A DNA stretch of 64,000 nucleotides from Symbiodinium natans (GCA_905221605.1 CAJNDS010002710.1:142027-206026); one strand, 5' to 3'. Shown: positions 30,975 through 42,511, numbered from the stretch's first letter. The notes: generated by a model from the sequence alone, not told the origin. Program-made: numbers and translations.

Positions 30975-32087
30975 TCTAGCCTTGGAAGGGGCTGGTGTGA
31001 TTCGCGCCTCTCTTATGAGCGATAAGATCATCGGTACGGGTTCTGCGCGAGGCTCCTGTCAATTTACTCGGGCTTCTGTACTGGTTTAGACAAAGTCAAA
31101 AACAGGCACATAACACCATGGGCACAATCTGGTGCGATTTATGTGGAATAGGGCCAGCCGAATCACACTGCAGCGCATCAAGAAGAAACGAAAAACAAAG
31201 CTGCACCACAGGTGGGTTTTTCTTTGAGCCGTTTCGTCCATGTAGTGGCGCTTCTATCTACACGGAACACCATGAACAAAATCTGCTGTGATTCGCGTCT
31301 CTTGCCTCTTTGCGCGAATCGCACCGATCTTGCCATGTCTATACAGCATCAGTGGAAAAAGAAATGAATGGAGGACAGTTATTTGCACGTGCTGCTATTC
31401 ACACCTTGAAAGTAACAATATGCAATAGTGCAAGCGGCAGTGCAGCATTCGAAGAATCTCAACTTGGTGTTCTTTCTTTCTTTCTTGCTTTCTTTCTTTC
31501 CTTGTTTCTTTCTGGGGGCCTGGGGGTAAGCCCCCGCCCCGCGCAGTCCGCGGACCCCCACTTGTTGCGAAGGTTGAACTGAGGGCTGTCTAATGAGGTG
31601 CCCCTTTTCCTTCTTTCCTTCATTCCTTCCTTCCAGCGAGGTCCAAAGGCCTCTCTCTCTCTCTCTCGCCCGCTCTCCGTGGGAAACGATACGCAATGAA
31701 ACCTCCTTCCCTCTCTCTTTCATTGTTGCTTTGCTTTTGTCTGTCTATCTTTCTTCCCCGCACTCTGCCACCTAGCCGGCAAAACTAACCAACGATTGGG
31801 ACAAACAAAACGAAGCTGAGCAGGCTTGAAAGACAAGAAAGCAAACCTAGAAGCCGCAAAGCCAACACACCGAAAAGCCAAGAAGCCGAACTTGCCATGG
31901 GCTTTCGACGATCCAAAACGACACTTGTCTAAACTAAGTTGATTCTTTGTTGCTTTTTTGTTGATCCGCAGGCTCTAGCCCGCCTGCCCTTGCTAGAAGA
32001 TGCCCAAACGCGCCAAGGCTGCGAAGGCACTTGGCCATCTCAGCTCCGTTGAGCACCAACAAGCCTGCACAGGGCCAACAGGACTCC
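30975..32087. other. No recognisable gene; TTTC and CT tracts
   Basis: TTTC repeats lie at 31475-31508 and CTTCC/CT repeats at 31600-31675. Lysine/glutamate-rich minus-strand frames come from these tracts. Confidence 0.45.
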
Positions 32088-32120
32088 ATTTAGGGTTTAG
32101 GGTTTAGGGCTTAGGGTTCA
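32088..32120 (+). repeat. Short telomeric array
   Basis: Four TTTAGGG-like units. Confidence 0.92.
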
Positions 32121-32230
32121 GCATCTCTGATCTAAGCATTCACCAAGGGTGTTTGGCATCACCCCACCCACCTAGAATCCCTTTCATTTGGCAACCTTAT
32201 CTACCATTTCAATTCTTATTGCCTTAAGTC

Positions 32231-32420
32231 CCCTGAACCCTAAATCCTAAATCCTGAAAGCTCCAGAGAGGCCCCTGAATCCGAATCCTAAACGCCGCAG
32301 AAAGGCCCTTAAACCCAAATGCCTAAGTGTTAAAAGCTGCAGAGAGGGCACCCCTAACTCCAAATCCTAAATCTTGAAAGCCCAGAGAGGGCCCTGAACC
32401 CTAAATCCTAAGTCCTACAG
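32231..32420 (-). repeat. 35-45 bp minisatellite containing decayed telomeric units
   Basis: Four to five copies of CCTGAACCCTAAATCC-type sequence, each followed by a GCTGCAGAGAGG spacer. Each unit looks like two or three TTTAGGG-derived heptamers joined to a unique spacer that was then duplicated. Confidence 0.8.
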
Positions 32421-32426
32421 GCATTA

Positions 32427-32700
32427 CCCCAAAGCACCACCGCAGCCCCAAATAGCTGCAAAAAAACACCAAAATGCTTCAAAAAAAACCCAAAAGGGGG
32501 AGCCTGGTATTTGCCTGCTCCCGCAATGAAAAATGCTGATTTTTAGTACTGATGGTATTTGCCTGCTCCCGCAACGAAAAATGCTGTTTTTTCATACCGG
32601 AATCAACGGTTTCGGGACCCCTCCATTTACCCCAAAGCACCACCACAGCTCCGAATAGCTTGAAAAAGCCCCAAAAGGCTTTAAAAAGCCGGGTGTGCCG
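32427..32700. repeat. Local duplications
   Basis: A CCCCAAAGCACCACC segment of about 65 bp occurs at 32427 and 32630. A GGTATTTGCCTGCTCCCGCA segment occurs at 32506 and 32554 with period 48. Confidence 0.8.
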
Positions 32701-32872
32701 GGGGCTAACCGGGACAGCTGTTTCGGGGGCGTCCCGGGGGGGCTCGGGACATTTGTTTCGGGAGGGACCCGGAACGCCCCAGGACACCCCAGGACAACCT
32801 GTCCCCGGGGGTGTTCGGCACAACCCGTCCCCCACAACCCGTCCCGGGGGGGCCACGGGACAGCCCATATTA
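32701..32872. other. GC-rich CGGGACA/TGTCCC segment
   Basis: GGGACA and TGTCCC motifs alternate, with several GTCCCGGGG palindromes. Glycine/proline-rich frames on both strands come from this composition. Confidence 0.5.
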
Positions 32873-33054
32873 GATTAGGATTTAGGATTTAGGATTTAGG
32901 ATTTAGGATTTAGGATTTAGGATTTAGGATTTAGGATTTAGGATTTAGGATTCAGGATTCAGGATTTAGGATTTAGGATTTAGGATTCAGGATTTAGGAT
33001 TCAGGATTTAGGATTTAGGATTTAGGATTTAGGATTTCGGATTTAGGATTTAGG
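32873..33054 (+). repeat. Homogenised TTTAGGA array
   Basis: About 26 consecutive heptamers in which the last G of TTTAGGG is A, with a few TTCAGGA. A single variant unit evidently spread through the block. Confidence 0.97.
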
Positions 33055-33116
33055 AACCACGAAACCACAAAAAAGCAAGACGACTCCATTAAGGTTTAAA
33101 TATATATAGGTAGAGA

Positions 33117-33246
33117 GGGTGTAGGGTTCAGGGTTCAGGGTTCAGGGTTCAGGGTTCAGGGTTCAGGGTTCAGGGTTCAGGGTTCAGGGTTTAGGGTTTA
33201 GGGTTTAGGGTTTAGGGTTTAGGGTTTAGGGTTTAGGGTTTAGGGT
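33117..33246 (+). repeat. Telomeric array, TTCAGGG then TTTAGGG
   Basis: About ten TTCAGGG units and then about eight TTTAGGG units. Confidence 0.97.
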
Positions 33247-33469
33247 CTGGGTGACACCCAGTTTGACATATCCTGCCTGGCTCAGGTTGAAGGGATGATC
33301 TGTTTCCTCAACCAAAATATGCTGGGACACGCACGCAAATTCAGGCTAGACATCCAATGACATCGTTCCACAAGCCCTCTCGACACATGTGGTTGTGCGC
33401 TGTGCGTTCTCGGCCCCCCGCCCCACCCCCCCCCTGGTATTCGCCCCACCCCCTATGGTGTACGGTCTC

Positions 33470-33665
33470 TCCTCTAAACCCTAGACCGTAAACTCAACGC
33501 TAAACTACAAAAACTCTAAACCCCGAGACTCTAAACCTTCAACCTTAAAACCAACCCACAACCACACCACAGCGGGAAACCTTACATCCGAAACCCTAAA
33601 CCCAAACCCTAGTCGCTAATCAAACCCTAAGACCTAAAACCCGAAACCCGAAAACCAACCCTCAC
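33470..33665 (-). repeat. Heavily decayed telomeric array
   Basis: CTAAACC-like words with many substitutions over about 195 bp. Probably an old CCCTAAA array. Confidence 0.65.
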
Positions 33666-33986
33666 CTCATGTAGGGCTTGGGTGAACCACTCCCCATTCT
33701 TTCGAAGGCTTGGGTGCACTGGTCTGCCTCTTTGATATGGGTCTTTCGCTTTAAGCTTGAAACCTCCACACCACTGCTCCGCAGGCGAGAGAATGCCAAG
33801 ATGTGGCAGCAGGAGTGCCGGCATACTTGCTCCGTAGCTCTGTTTACTGCTCAGGATTTGCTTACGCTCAGATGCGACTAAAAATCCAAAAATGCAACCT
33901 CGAGTGGGCGAGTACGACCTCCTTTGCACTGCTCTCAGAAAGTAAGACCTGCAACGCCAACCTGGGCCCCCAAAAAAAAGGCAAAA

Positions 33987-34095
33987 ATGCGTATTTCCCA
34001 ACATAGGGGTACCCCTTTTACAGCCCAAATAGACTAGAATGCCTCTCAAAGGGACCCCCAAAAAAGGCACCCCCTAAATTCGGAAACCCCCACAT
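33987..34095. mobile_element. MITE family A, copy
   Basis: ATGCGTATTTCCCAACATAG at the left and TTCGGAAACCCCCACAT at the right, with AGGGGTACCCC and the CCCAAATAGACTAGAAT core between. Confidence 0.82.
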
Positions 34096-34176
34096 CCTTG
34101 TGCCCCCCCCCAAGCATCCTCTGCAAATGGAAGGACGCCAGCCAGCCGGCCTCTGGATCAAAGCCAAAGCGAGCTT

Positions 34177-34222
34177 CCCTAAACCCTAAACCCTAAACCC
34201 TAAACCCTAAACCCTATACCCT
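34177..34222 (-). repeat. Telomeric array abutting a MITE end
   Basis: Six CCCTAAA units. The last (CCCTATACCCTA) touches the left terminus of the family A copy at 34224. Confidence 0.95.
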
Positions 34223-34223
34223 A

Positions 34224-34335
34224 CTGGGGGGTTTCCGAAAACAGGGGGTGCCCTTTTGGAGGGGATTCCTAGAATAAGGGTTGTGCTATTCGGGGGGTAC
34301 ATTAAGGGTGCCCCCTATTCTTGGAAATACCCATA
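34224..34335. mobile_element. MITE family A, copy with array at its edge
   Basis: CTGGGGGGTTTCCGAAAACA at the left pairs with TATTCTTGGAAATACCCATA at the right. No target duplication is visible, as expected if the array replaced the left flank. Confidence 0.83.
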
Positions 34336-35721
34336 TCAGGCAAAGTACTCATATGCAACCTCAGATGGAATGTGCCAGTTCTCAAGCAGTTCTGAAGGCA
34401 ACGATCGGTATGCAAGGCTGAAAGATCTGAACGCCAAGCGCAGCGTATGCACGGGGTCCCGGTTAGTACACACAGGCCAATGTTTTCGAGGCTTCCGGAA
34501 AATGCAAGCAACGGCTGGTCTGAATCCCTTGGTGTGCGCACAGTAGGCGTTCATGAGTCAGGGTTCAGGGGGAGCATTTCCAAGCAACACTGCCAAACAA
34601 GGCCAAATGTGCTCAGCACACTCCTGCAGGAATTCTAGATGGGGGCAATGTGGCGGATGGCGTACGCATCCTACGGGACGTGGCATGCAGTGCGCAACCC
34701 GGGACATAGCATCTAGCGCACACAACCCACGCGACGTGGCCAACATTGGCCAACATTGGCCAACATGGCATGCAGCCCGCAGGATGGCACGAGAAGCCGT
34801 GTTAGCTTTGTAAACTAACCAGCCAGTCTAGACGAGAACAGAGCCGGGGATCTAGCACTAGCTTCGCGACTGGTTTCATCGGAGATAAATAGAAGGCACA
34901 TGTGTCAGCACTCGGACAGTCTTCCTTTTTGGCGTTGTGAAGTATGCCCCCTTAGCTGTTCCAGGGTGAGTTGGGAGGGCACGTTGAAATTCGCCCTCCC
35001 CCCTTCAGCCAGGGGTCTTGATATCCAAAACGGACACATACCAACCGGCCATTTCGCCCCCGCAACAGGGCAAAAAAACACAAAAAAAAACGGAGGAGGG
35101 GGGGGGGGGGGAGTATTGTCCGAAACGGGGGAAACCATTATACCCCCCACCCCTCTATCGAAGGGGCAGTCCAGAACATTGCATTGTTGGTCGTTGATGT
35201 ACTTGCTTTTGTTTTGGTGTTGACGCTGAAGGGTGTTGCAGAGTCCGATCCTCACAACTTAAAGCCTTCGGCCGTGGACGAGGAAGGACACGATACCACT
35301 CGCACGAGCGCGATGCGGAAATGTAGGAACCGAGTGGTAAGTTACATTGCATAACCGCATGCCCGTTTTGTCGCAACCCGGTCCCACCTGCAGCCAAGGA
35401 GAAAGAATGGGTGCCTCAGCCAGGCGGCGCACAGTTCCCGGAGAGCAACTGCCAAGGCAACTGCATACCATCATGCTGCTGGCGAGCTTAGAGGCTGCAC
35501 ACCAGACTCATCTGAGGTTGTGACATTCGCCCACCCAAAGAACATCCTTGAAGCTGTCGGGGCCCTGATGTGTCAGCGCCAGATCTAGCAGAGCCCCCCT
35601 CCACTTTTCCAAACAGCCAAACGCAGCCTCCCCAAACGCATCGCGCAGTTGCAGTGACTTCTGGCGGCCCTCCTGCAAGGATCACCGAGATGCTAGAAGC
35701 CACTCAAAAAGAACGAGCTGG
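34336..35721. other. No recognisable gene; small repeats
   Basis: Three copies of CCAACATTGG lie at about 34738-34765, and a run of about 15 G at about 35098-35111. Open frames up to about 116 codons overlap and are unrecognised. Confidence 0.45.
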
Positions 35722-35804
35722 CCCTAAACCCTAAACCCTAAACCCTAAACCCTAAACCCTAAACCCTAAACCCTAAACCCTAAACCCTAAACCCTAAACC
35801 CTAA
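35722..35804 (-). repeat. Interstitial telomeric array (CCCTAAA)
   Basis: About 12 perfect units. Confidence 0.97.
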
Positions 35805-35937
35805 GCTAGGCACAACCGTCCTCAGTCTCGAAATTCTTACGAATGGCATCCAGCATCTTTGCCTTGGTGTCAGAATCTCTCAGAAGCCCAGCTGGCCTTG
35901 TCTGCGCATGCACTGCGGACTGCAGAGGATCCCAAGA

Positions 35938-35973
35938 CCCTAAACCCTAAACCCTAAACCCTAAACCCTAAAC
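35938..35973 (-). repeat. Interstitial telomeric array (CCCTAAA)
   Basis: Five perfect units. Confidence 0.95.
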
Positions 35974-36088
35974 ACTCCATTGGTCTCCAGCGATGTGCTC
36001 TCGGTTGGCATGCACATCGTAGGCCCCAACGCCCTGGCGAGAATGCTCGCTGAACTTGGCTACCTGTTTACTGTACCTTTAGATACCT

Positions 36089-36169
36089 TACCCTAAACCC
36101 TAAACCCTAAACCCTCAACCCTAAACCCTAAACTCTAATTAGGCCCTAAACGCGAAACCCCTAAACCCT
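36089..36169 (-). repeat. Mixed telomeric array
   Basis: CCCTAAA units with CCCTCAA, CTCTAAT, TAGGCCCTAAACG and CGAAACCCC changes. Confidence 0.92.
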
Positions 36170-36669
36170 TATGTAGCGGATGACCTTGTTGTCGATGTAC
36201 AGCTTGAAGCCAACCTGGCAAGACATTTCAAACGAAACTGCATTGCTGGCGCTCGGCCCATCCATGATGAGTTTGCAGCCGGCGACGCTGCTTCAGACTA
36301 AGGAAGAGCAACCCTATTTGCATAGTTGAGATCCCTCCGGTGCCTTCATGCCCACGCTTAGGATGGTGCCCTTCGTTGAAAGATCGGGATTGGCAACATA
36401 CCTTGCCAAAACGTGCCAGCTGGGAATAATGTGGCGCATGCTCTCTCCGTGTCCGTCTTTCTTTCTTTCCTCCACCAGTATGTAGCTATGTCTGTCGCCT
36501 CTCTGTCTCCTCTCTTGCTTGCTTGCAGCACGTATGACCCGCGGAGGGGGGGTTCGCCCCTTTCTTTCTTGGGCAAGCCCCCGGGCGTCCTCGCCCGCCC
36601 CGGCATTCGGGGCTCCTCGGGTTTAGGCAGGTTGGGAGAAGGACTTCGCCCCATGACTTACTCTGTCCC

Positions 36670-36683
<14 letters not shown>
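36170..36683. other. No recognisable feature
   Basis: Short open frames. The frame starting at 36413 owes its length to the pyrimidine tract that follows. Confidence 0.4.
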
Positions 36684-36700
<17 letters not shown>

Positions 36701-36750
36701 CCGCTCACTCTCCTCTTCTTCTTCTTCTTCTTCGTCTTCTTCTTCTTCTT

Positions 36751-36781
<31 letters not shown>

Positions 36782-36877
36782 TTCTTCTTCTTCTTCTTCT
36801 TCTTCTTCTTCTTCTTCTTCTTCTTCTTCTTCTTCTTCTTCTTTCTTCTTCTTCTTCTTCTTCTTCTTCTTCTTCTT

Positions 36878-36908
<31 letters not shown>

Positions 36909-37189
36909 TTCTTCTTCTTCTTCTTATTCTTCTTCTTCTTCTTCTTCTTCTTCTTCTTCTTCTTCTTCTTCTTCTTCTTCTTCTTCTTCTTCTTCTTCTT
37001 CTTCTTCTTCTTCTTCTTCTTCTTCTTCTTCTTCTTTCTTCTTCTTATTCTTCTTCTTCTTCTTCTTCTTCTTCTTCTTCTTCTTCTTCTTCTTCTTCTT
37101 CTTCTTCTTCTTCTTCTTCTTCTTCTTCTTCTTCTTCTTCTTCTTCTTCTTCTTCTTCTTCTTCTTCTTCTTCTTCTTCTTCGCTCGCG

Positions 37190-37225
<36 letters not shown>

Positions 37226-37330
37226 TGGGACATGGGGCCGAAGCCCCGGGCGTCATCGCCCGCCTCTGTATTGGAGCCGCTCCAGTGGAACCTCTCGCTC
37301 TCTCGCTCTCTCGCTCTCTCGCTCTCTCGT
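36684..37330. repeat. CT, TTC and GCTC pyrimidine tracts
   Basis: CT repeats lead into about 470 bp of TTC triplets (about 36714-37181) with rare TTA or TTTC changes, then GCTC/CT repeats. Near-pure pyrimidine on one strand over more than 500 bp can form triplex DNA. All long frames here (poly-F, L, S, K, E) are artefacts. Confidence 0.98.
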
Positions 37331-39361
37331 TCGCTGGGGGAATTAGTGTTTCACTTAAGGTCCCTCTGGGTGGTTCGTTGGCTGGGGTTGGTTTGTTCTC
37401 CTTTTGCTGTTGGGGGCGTTTCACCTCGAGGACCTACGACAACGGGTCGAGAAGATATGCCACTGGGCGACTGTCGTGCGACTCTCCCCAAAAAGATCAT
37501 TTCAGTATTTCTGTCTTTCTTTCCTTCCTTGCTGTTGTTCTTTCGTTTTGTCTTTCATGTTTTAAAGGGGTCAAGAAATCGCGCGGAAAGCACCCTGTGT
37601 CAGGTGGCCAGCACCGATGTTTTTGTTTGCATACAGCGTGTTTTCACGCATGTTCACGCGGTATCAACCTAAACTTGATAGCCGCCCATCGATCTGCACC
37701 CCGAATGCGCCTCCACAGGTCGGTCAGTATGATCTCATGGGTCCGTCTTCTAAACACGGGCTCGCTGCGGAGGGAGCCGCCCCAGCACATGTTCTCTCTT
37801 CCTTCCTTTCGGCACGCATCCCCGAAAAGGCCGCCAGGCAGGCACGTTCATAATGCCGCGTCAGTGGGTTCTCAGGACTTGCAGATCAAGGTTGCGTGTT
37901 GAGACTGGGATTTGTGTGCTGACCTGTAGACTTTCCCCTTTCTTGCCTACGCATTGGTAGGCATGGTAGCAAGGAGAAACACCAGCTGGATGGAAAGGCT
38001 TGAAGGTTATGATGTGCTGGGCATGTGTTGTCTTTCTGTCGGTTGAGCCATTGTGTGGCCAGCCTCCCTTGGCTGTCACTCTCGATGTGCTAGGACCACA
38101 GCACTTATACCAGGGAACTGGTGTTGTGGCTCAACTCTTGCAATAACTGATACTCCCAGCTGTTTGGTGGGTTGGGCGAATGATGGCTTCCCTCCCCTGT
38201 TGCCTTCTTCTCGCGGCCTACACAGTTGACTAGTCGGGGTGTTCACAGCGCAGTGCGGCCGAACGAACTGCGTATTCGTGGGGTAAACAAAGCGTAAGGC
38301 TTTGGGCGGTGAGATGGAGTCTGGCCTTGGGGCATGGCAGCAACCAGAAGGTCAGTTGACGTGCAGCGTTGCAACATGTTACAACAGCGCATGTTCTTTT
38401 CTGTTCTCTCTCTCTCTCTCTCTTTCTCTGTCTCTCAGCTGTCTGCAGTTTGGCTGCACAACATCATCTTCAATCCCTGCAGCATGTGCAGGCAATGTAA
38501 GAAAACAACGACTGCTGCTAGGTGAGCAATCAATTCTCATGTGCCAACATGAGGTAGAATGACCAGTAGATGTCTCAAAAGCTACCAGCTACACCGGCAC
38601 TCCCGCGCTACGAGGAGGACCTGCTGGCCGGTTGCCAGGCACCGGGTGCCTTGCAATTTTGTGCCCGGAACCCGCAAGCCTCCGCAGAAAGGCTTTCCAT
38701 GGCCACCATCATCCGCCTTCTTCCGGAACCTGCTGGAGCAGTGAGCTTAAGCTTGGCTGGCTTACTTTGCAGATCTTGCACTCAGCTCGTGTATCCTTCG
38801 GCGGCGCCCTTCCGAATCCTAGCAATTCTGTCCAGCAGAAGCTGCAGGCCGCTGTTCCACTGATGGCCCGACGGTTCCCCGAGCATACTTGCAGCGTCAT
38901 CCCTTCCTTTGCAGAGCCTTTGTCTGCATTGTATATAGCAAACGACCGCAAACGTCTAGCTATGTTTAGCCACGCTTTCCACATTCAAGGCATGCTCAGC
39001 AACTCGCGGCCCTAACCCTTGCAGCCAGGAAGCCCGTCGCACATCTCCCGAAGCTTGAGACGAGCATTCTCAGGGAACTTCTCAGGCTCCAGGGGCCGGA
39101 TCCAGGCCTTACGCACGCCCGGAACAGCAGTCAAGGCAGTCAAGGTGCCCATTCCACACTCCTTTGCATGAGACCTTTTGTCAACCGCTTTAAGGGCTTA
39201 ACGGCTGCTGGACAATCTCAATTGGCCGCTCGGAAGGGATTACGTCTAAACAGCGTTTCGCATCACTCAGCCACAGCCCACAACCGGCATTTTCCGCGCA
39301 GAGTGGCATACGTCTTCGCGCGACGCACGACCTCCCCTTCGTAGCAGCCTTCCTGGAGCTG
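37331..39361. other. 2-kb array-free interval
   Basis: No telomeric arrays or MITEs. A CT microsatellite lies at 38405-38425. Open frames to about 127 codons overlap without recognisable products. Confidence 0.45.
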
Positions 39362-39494
39362 GTTTGGGGTTCAGGGTTTAGGGTTTAGGGTTTAGGGTTT
39401 AGGGTTTAGGGTTTAGGGTTTAGGGTTTAGGGTTTAGGGTTTAGGGTTTAGGGTTTACGGTTAGGGTTTGGGGTTTGGGGTTTAGGGTTTAGGC
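39362..39494 (+). repeat. Interstitial telomeric array (TTTAGGG)
   Basis: About 18 units with TTTGGGG and TTACGG variants. Confidence 0.96.
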
Positions 39495-39608
39495 AGAAGC
39501 TAAGGTGCATCACTTGTGCATCCATGCCAAACTCACATCGAAGCTGAAACGGTGCCAAGACTCCAAGATCTGGCGTTCCTCCTCTGCGACCTGACACAGC
39601 CACTCCGA

Positions 39609-39833
39609 CTAAAACCCTAAAACCCTAAAACCCTAAAACCCTAAAACCCTAAAGCCCTAAAGCCCTAAAACCCTAAAACCCTAAAACCCTAAAACCCTAA
39701 AATTACCCTAAAACCCTAAAACCCTAAAACCCTAAAACCCTAAAACCCTAAAACCCTAAAACCCTAAAACCCTAAAACCCTAAAGCCCTAAAGCCCTAAA
39801 GCCCTAAAACCCTAAAACCCTAAAACCCTAACC
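39609..39833 (-). repeat. CCCTAAAA (TTTTAGGG) octamer array
   Basis: About 28 octamers of CCCTAAAA with CCCTAAAG variants in two clusters. This octamer is the telomere unit known from Chlamydomonas, but here it is one block among heptamer arrays, so it is more likely a homogenised slip variant. ACCTGACA and ACCTGTCA near the two edges are weakly similar flanks. Confidence 0.96.
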
Positions 39834-40788
39834 TGTCAGCAAGCCTTCCCTTGTTCTGCGAAAGTTGCTCCCCAGCAGTTGAACAGTAGCCACTAAACGG
39901 CTCAATTAAATCTAGCTGTCCGTTCATGTTGCTTTGGATGCTGGTAATTAAGCGGTTCTGCTCTTGCATGAAAATGCTCCCTACAAGATCACCAACGTCT
40001 CAAATCGCTTCAGATCGCCTCGAACCCTCTAGTTTGCATACGTCCTAGAGGTTTCCCGCAGCCTTGGTTTCGAAGCTGCGAAGATAGCGCGGCTTGTGGT
40101 CTTGGGCCTGCCCATCGTATCTTTAGAATTTTCTAGAGAGATTCTGCAATCTCCTGAAAAAATGTATGCGACATCCCCTGCCTCGCAATCCTCCATCGGG
40201 GACGCCTGAGCACATTTGTCTTACGAAGACTACGGCTGACTATGCGCAAGCTCTCGCATCGCAACAGATCACAACATGTCACAAGAAAAGCCTCCAGGAG
40301 TCCACCCTCCGCCTCCCAGATCAAGGCAGAAAATGTGGACAAGACGTCTCAAGTCTGACCGAAAAGGCACCACTCAAGCAGAACGGCCTGAGCCGGATGC
40401 TACTGCCTAAGGGATAGGGATAGAAACCCGCAGCTTCAGAATGCCTGTGTAGGGAGCTCCGGTTCTGCAGTGACCTCGCGCAGAGCTGGAAGTAACATGT
40501 GACGTTGACTTTGGACTGGGATGTGACCCAGCTCTCTCTTAGTTTTTCACTGGAAATCTTAGCGGCTCTCCCGACATTTCCTGTGACCCCAGTACGGACA
40601 CCTACTTTTGCGAACGGCTGCATTTCGTTCGTGGTCTTGCCGCCACAGCCATGTGGCTGGTTCAATCACACACTCATACACCCGACGAAGTCCGCTTCAG
40701 ACAAAGCCCGAAACCGGCCAGTTGTGCAGCCCTGTGCGTCTCGACGGCTCAGCCAACCAGCTGTGAATCAGGATGAGAAATCTATGGA
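39834..40788. other. No recognisable feature
   Basis: Open frames up to 114 codons (40321-40665, minus) overlap plus-strand frames. No family recognised. Confidence 0.4.
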
Positions 40789-40854
40789 ACCCTAAACCCT
40801 AAACCCTAAACCCTAAACCCTGAACCCTGAACCCTGAACCCTAAACCCTAAACC
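40789..40854 (-). repeat. Interstitial telomeric array
   Basis: CCCTAAA units with a block of three CCCTGAA. Confidence 0.95.
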
Positions 40855-40963
40855 CGCCCCCGCTGCGTTAACATGGGGGGGCTCGCGGAGCCGCGCCATG
40901 CCAGGAACCCCCACAACGTTGACAAAACACACATAAAAGGACAAAGAAAAAAGCGAAAAATGG

Positions 40964-41175
40964 GCTTGGGTTTAGGGTTTAGGGTTTAGGGTTTAGGGTT
41001 TAGGGTTTAGGGTTTAGGGTTTAGGGTTTAGGGTTTAGGGTTTAGGGTTTAGGGTTTAGGGTTTAGGGTTTAGGGTTAGGGTTTAGGGTTTAGGGTTTAG
41101 GGTTTAGGGTTTAGGGTTTAGGGTTTGGGGTTTAGGGTTTGGGGTTTAGGGTTTAGGGTTTAGGGTTTAGGGTTT
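40964..41175 (+). repeat. Long interstitial telomeric array (TTTAGGG)
   Basis: About 30 units over 210 bp with one TTAGGG slip and two TTTGGGG. ACAAAGAA lies near both edges, a weak flank match. Confidence 0.97.
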
Positions 41176-41384
41176 TCCACAAAGAACAGCATGCACATGG
41201 TAGAGCCAACGACAATGCTGGGGGGGGGGGGGATGGCTAGACCCCACGGGAATGTCAAAAATCGTTCTACACGCTCCGTCCCTAAACCATCCCAAATCAC
41301 AGCCCTTCCTTACATCTTTGCCCCCCCCAAGATCCTCCAAACGAGGCAGGCAACCCAACCCTCAAATGAAGAGCCTCCTCTTTG
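41176..41384. other. Short spacer with poly-G
   Basis: A run of about 12 G at 41221. No gene recognised. Confidence 0.4.
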
Positions 41385-41409
41385 CTAAACCCTAAACCCT
41401 AAACCCTAT
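41385..41409 (-). repeat. Short telomeric array
   Basis: Three CCCTAAA units. Confidence 0.92.
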
Positions 41410-41476
41410 GTTGAGGGTTGGGGGCGATCCTGTCTTGTGCCTAAGGCTTCGAGTCCGCCACTCGAAACTCCGCTGG

Positions 41477-41550
41477 GGTTTAGGGTTGAGGGTTTAGGGT
41501 TTAGGGTTTAGGGTTTAGGGTTTAGGGTTTAGGGTTTAGGGTTTAGGGTC
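41477..41550 (+). repeat. Interstitial telomeric array (TTTAGGG)
   Basis: About ten units, one TTGAGGG. Confidence 0.96.
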
Positions 41551-42401
41551 TCCAAGAGGTTGTGCTCCCGCAGGGAAGTCTTTTTTGCGGCGGCACAGTC
41601 CCTTGTAACCAATGATCAGAAACTACGAAGGTGTAACAAAGTTATCAACGTCCCTGAAGTTCCACGTGAAGTGCGCTGACAAACGGTCCAAAAAGTTGTT
41701 GGACATGCTTTTGTTTTTGCCTTTTGTGCTTTCTTCAGGCTTGAAAAGAAACTAAACACAATCGGAGGGTGGGTGGGGGAATGGGGGGAGGCGGGTAACC
41801 CGCCCCATTTGCAAACACATTGCTCGCGTGACGGAATTGGAAAAGGGTTCGCGTGTTGTTTTGACGCCAGCCCTCTTTATGGCATGACTTTTCTCTTTAA
41901 TAAACCAAGCTTGCATGGCTTCAAACGAAAACCAGGTCAGCACTCAACCCGCTCCACGACTTATGCACAGCCCCATGCGACTGGTTGCGCAGGCTGACGT
42001 CACACAAACGAAACTACATGCCCCAGTTCTGCCAAATAAGCCCTGCACGCATCGCCTCTCCCAACGACAAGAAACAACTCCACTTGACCCCCAAAGGATG
42101 TGGCTTTTAAACAATGAGTCTCTCTCCTCTTCATGCACTGATAAACACAATTCTGTTCACTAGTCATCAGGCCTCCACCGCCTCGCCACCAACACCTTTG
42201 GTGTCGGAGTACAGCCTTAGTCGCACGTTGCCAACACACTAAGGCAACTCTGTCAATTCGTGGGAACATGGGTGGCAACGCCGGTGGCAACTCGCACAAA
42301 AACTTCGTGTCTGCGAGTCTCTGGTCTTACTGCAAGCACGGCACTTCATCTTGACCTGCGTGCCCAAGCCTGGCTCGGGACTCGGACGACTCGGACACAC
42401 C
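41551..42401. other. No recognisable feature
   Basis: Overlapping open frames of 63-99 codons on both strands at 41.75-42.3 kb. No family recognised. Confidence 0.4.
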
Positions 42402-42511
42402 ACCCTAAACCCTAAACCCTAAACCCTAAACCCTAAACTCTAAACCCTAAACCCTAAACCCTAAACCCTGAACCCTGAACCCTCAACCCTAAACCCTAAA
42501 CCCTAAACCCA
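42402..42511 (-). repeat. Interstitial telomeric array (CCCTAAA)
   Basis: About 15 units with CTCTAAA, CCCTGAA and CCCTCAA variants. Confidence 0.96.

Noticed and set aside
36413-37672. A 419-codon plus-strand frame (poly-F, L, S) and poly-E/K minus-strand frames
   Set aside because: The length comes from the TTC and CT tracts.
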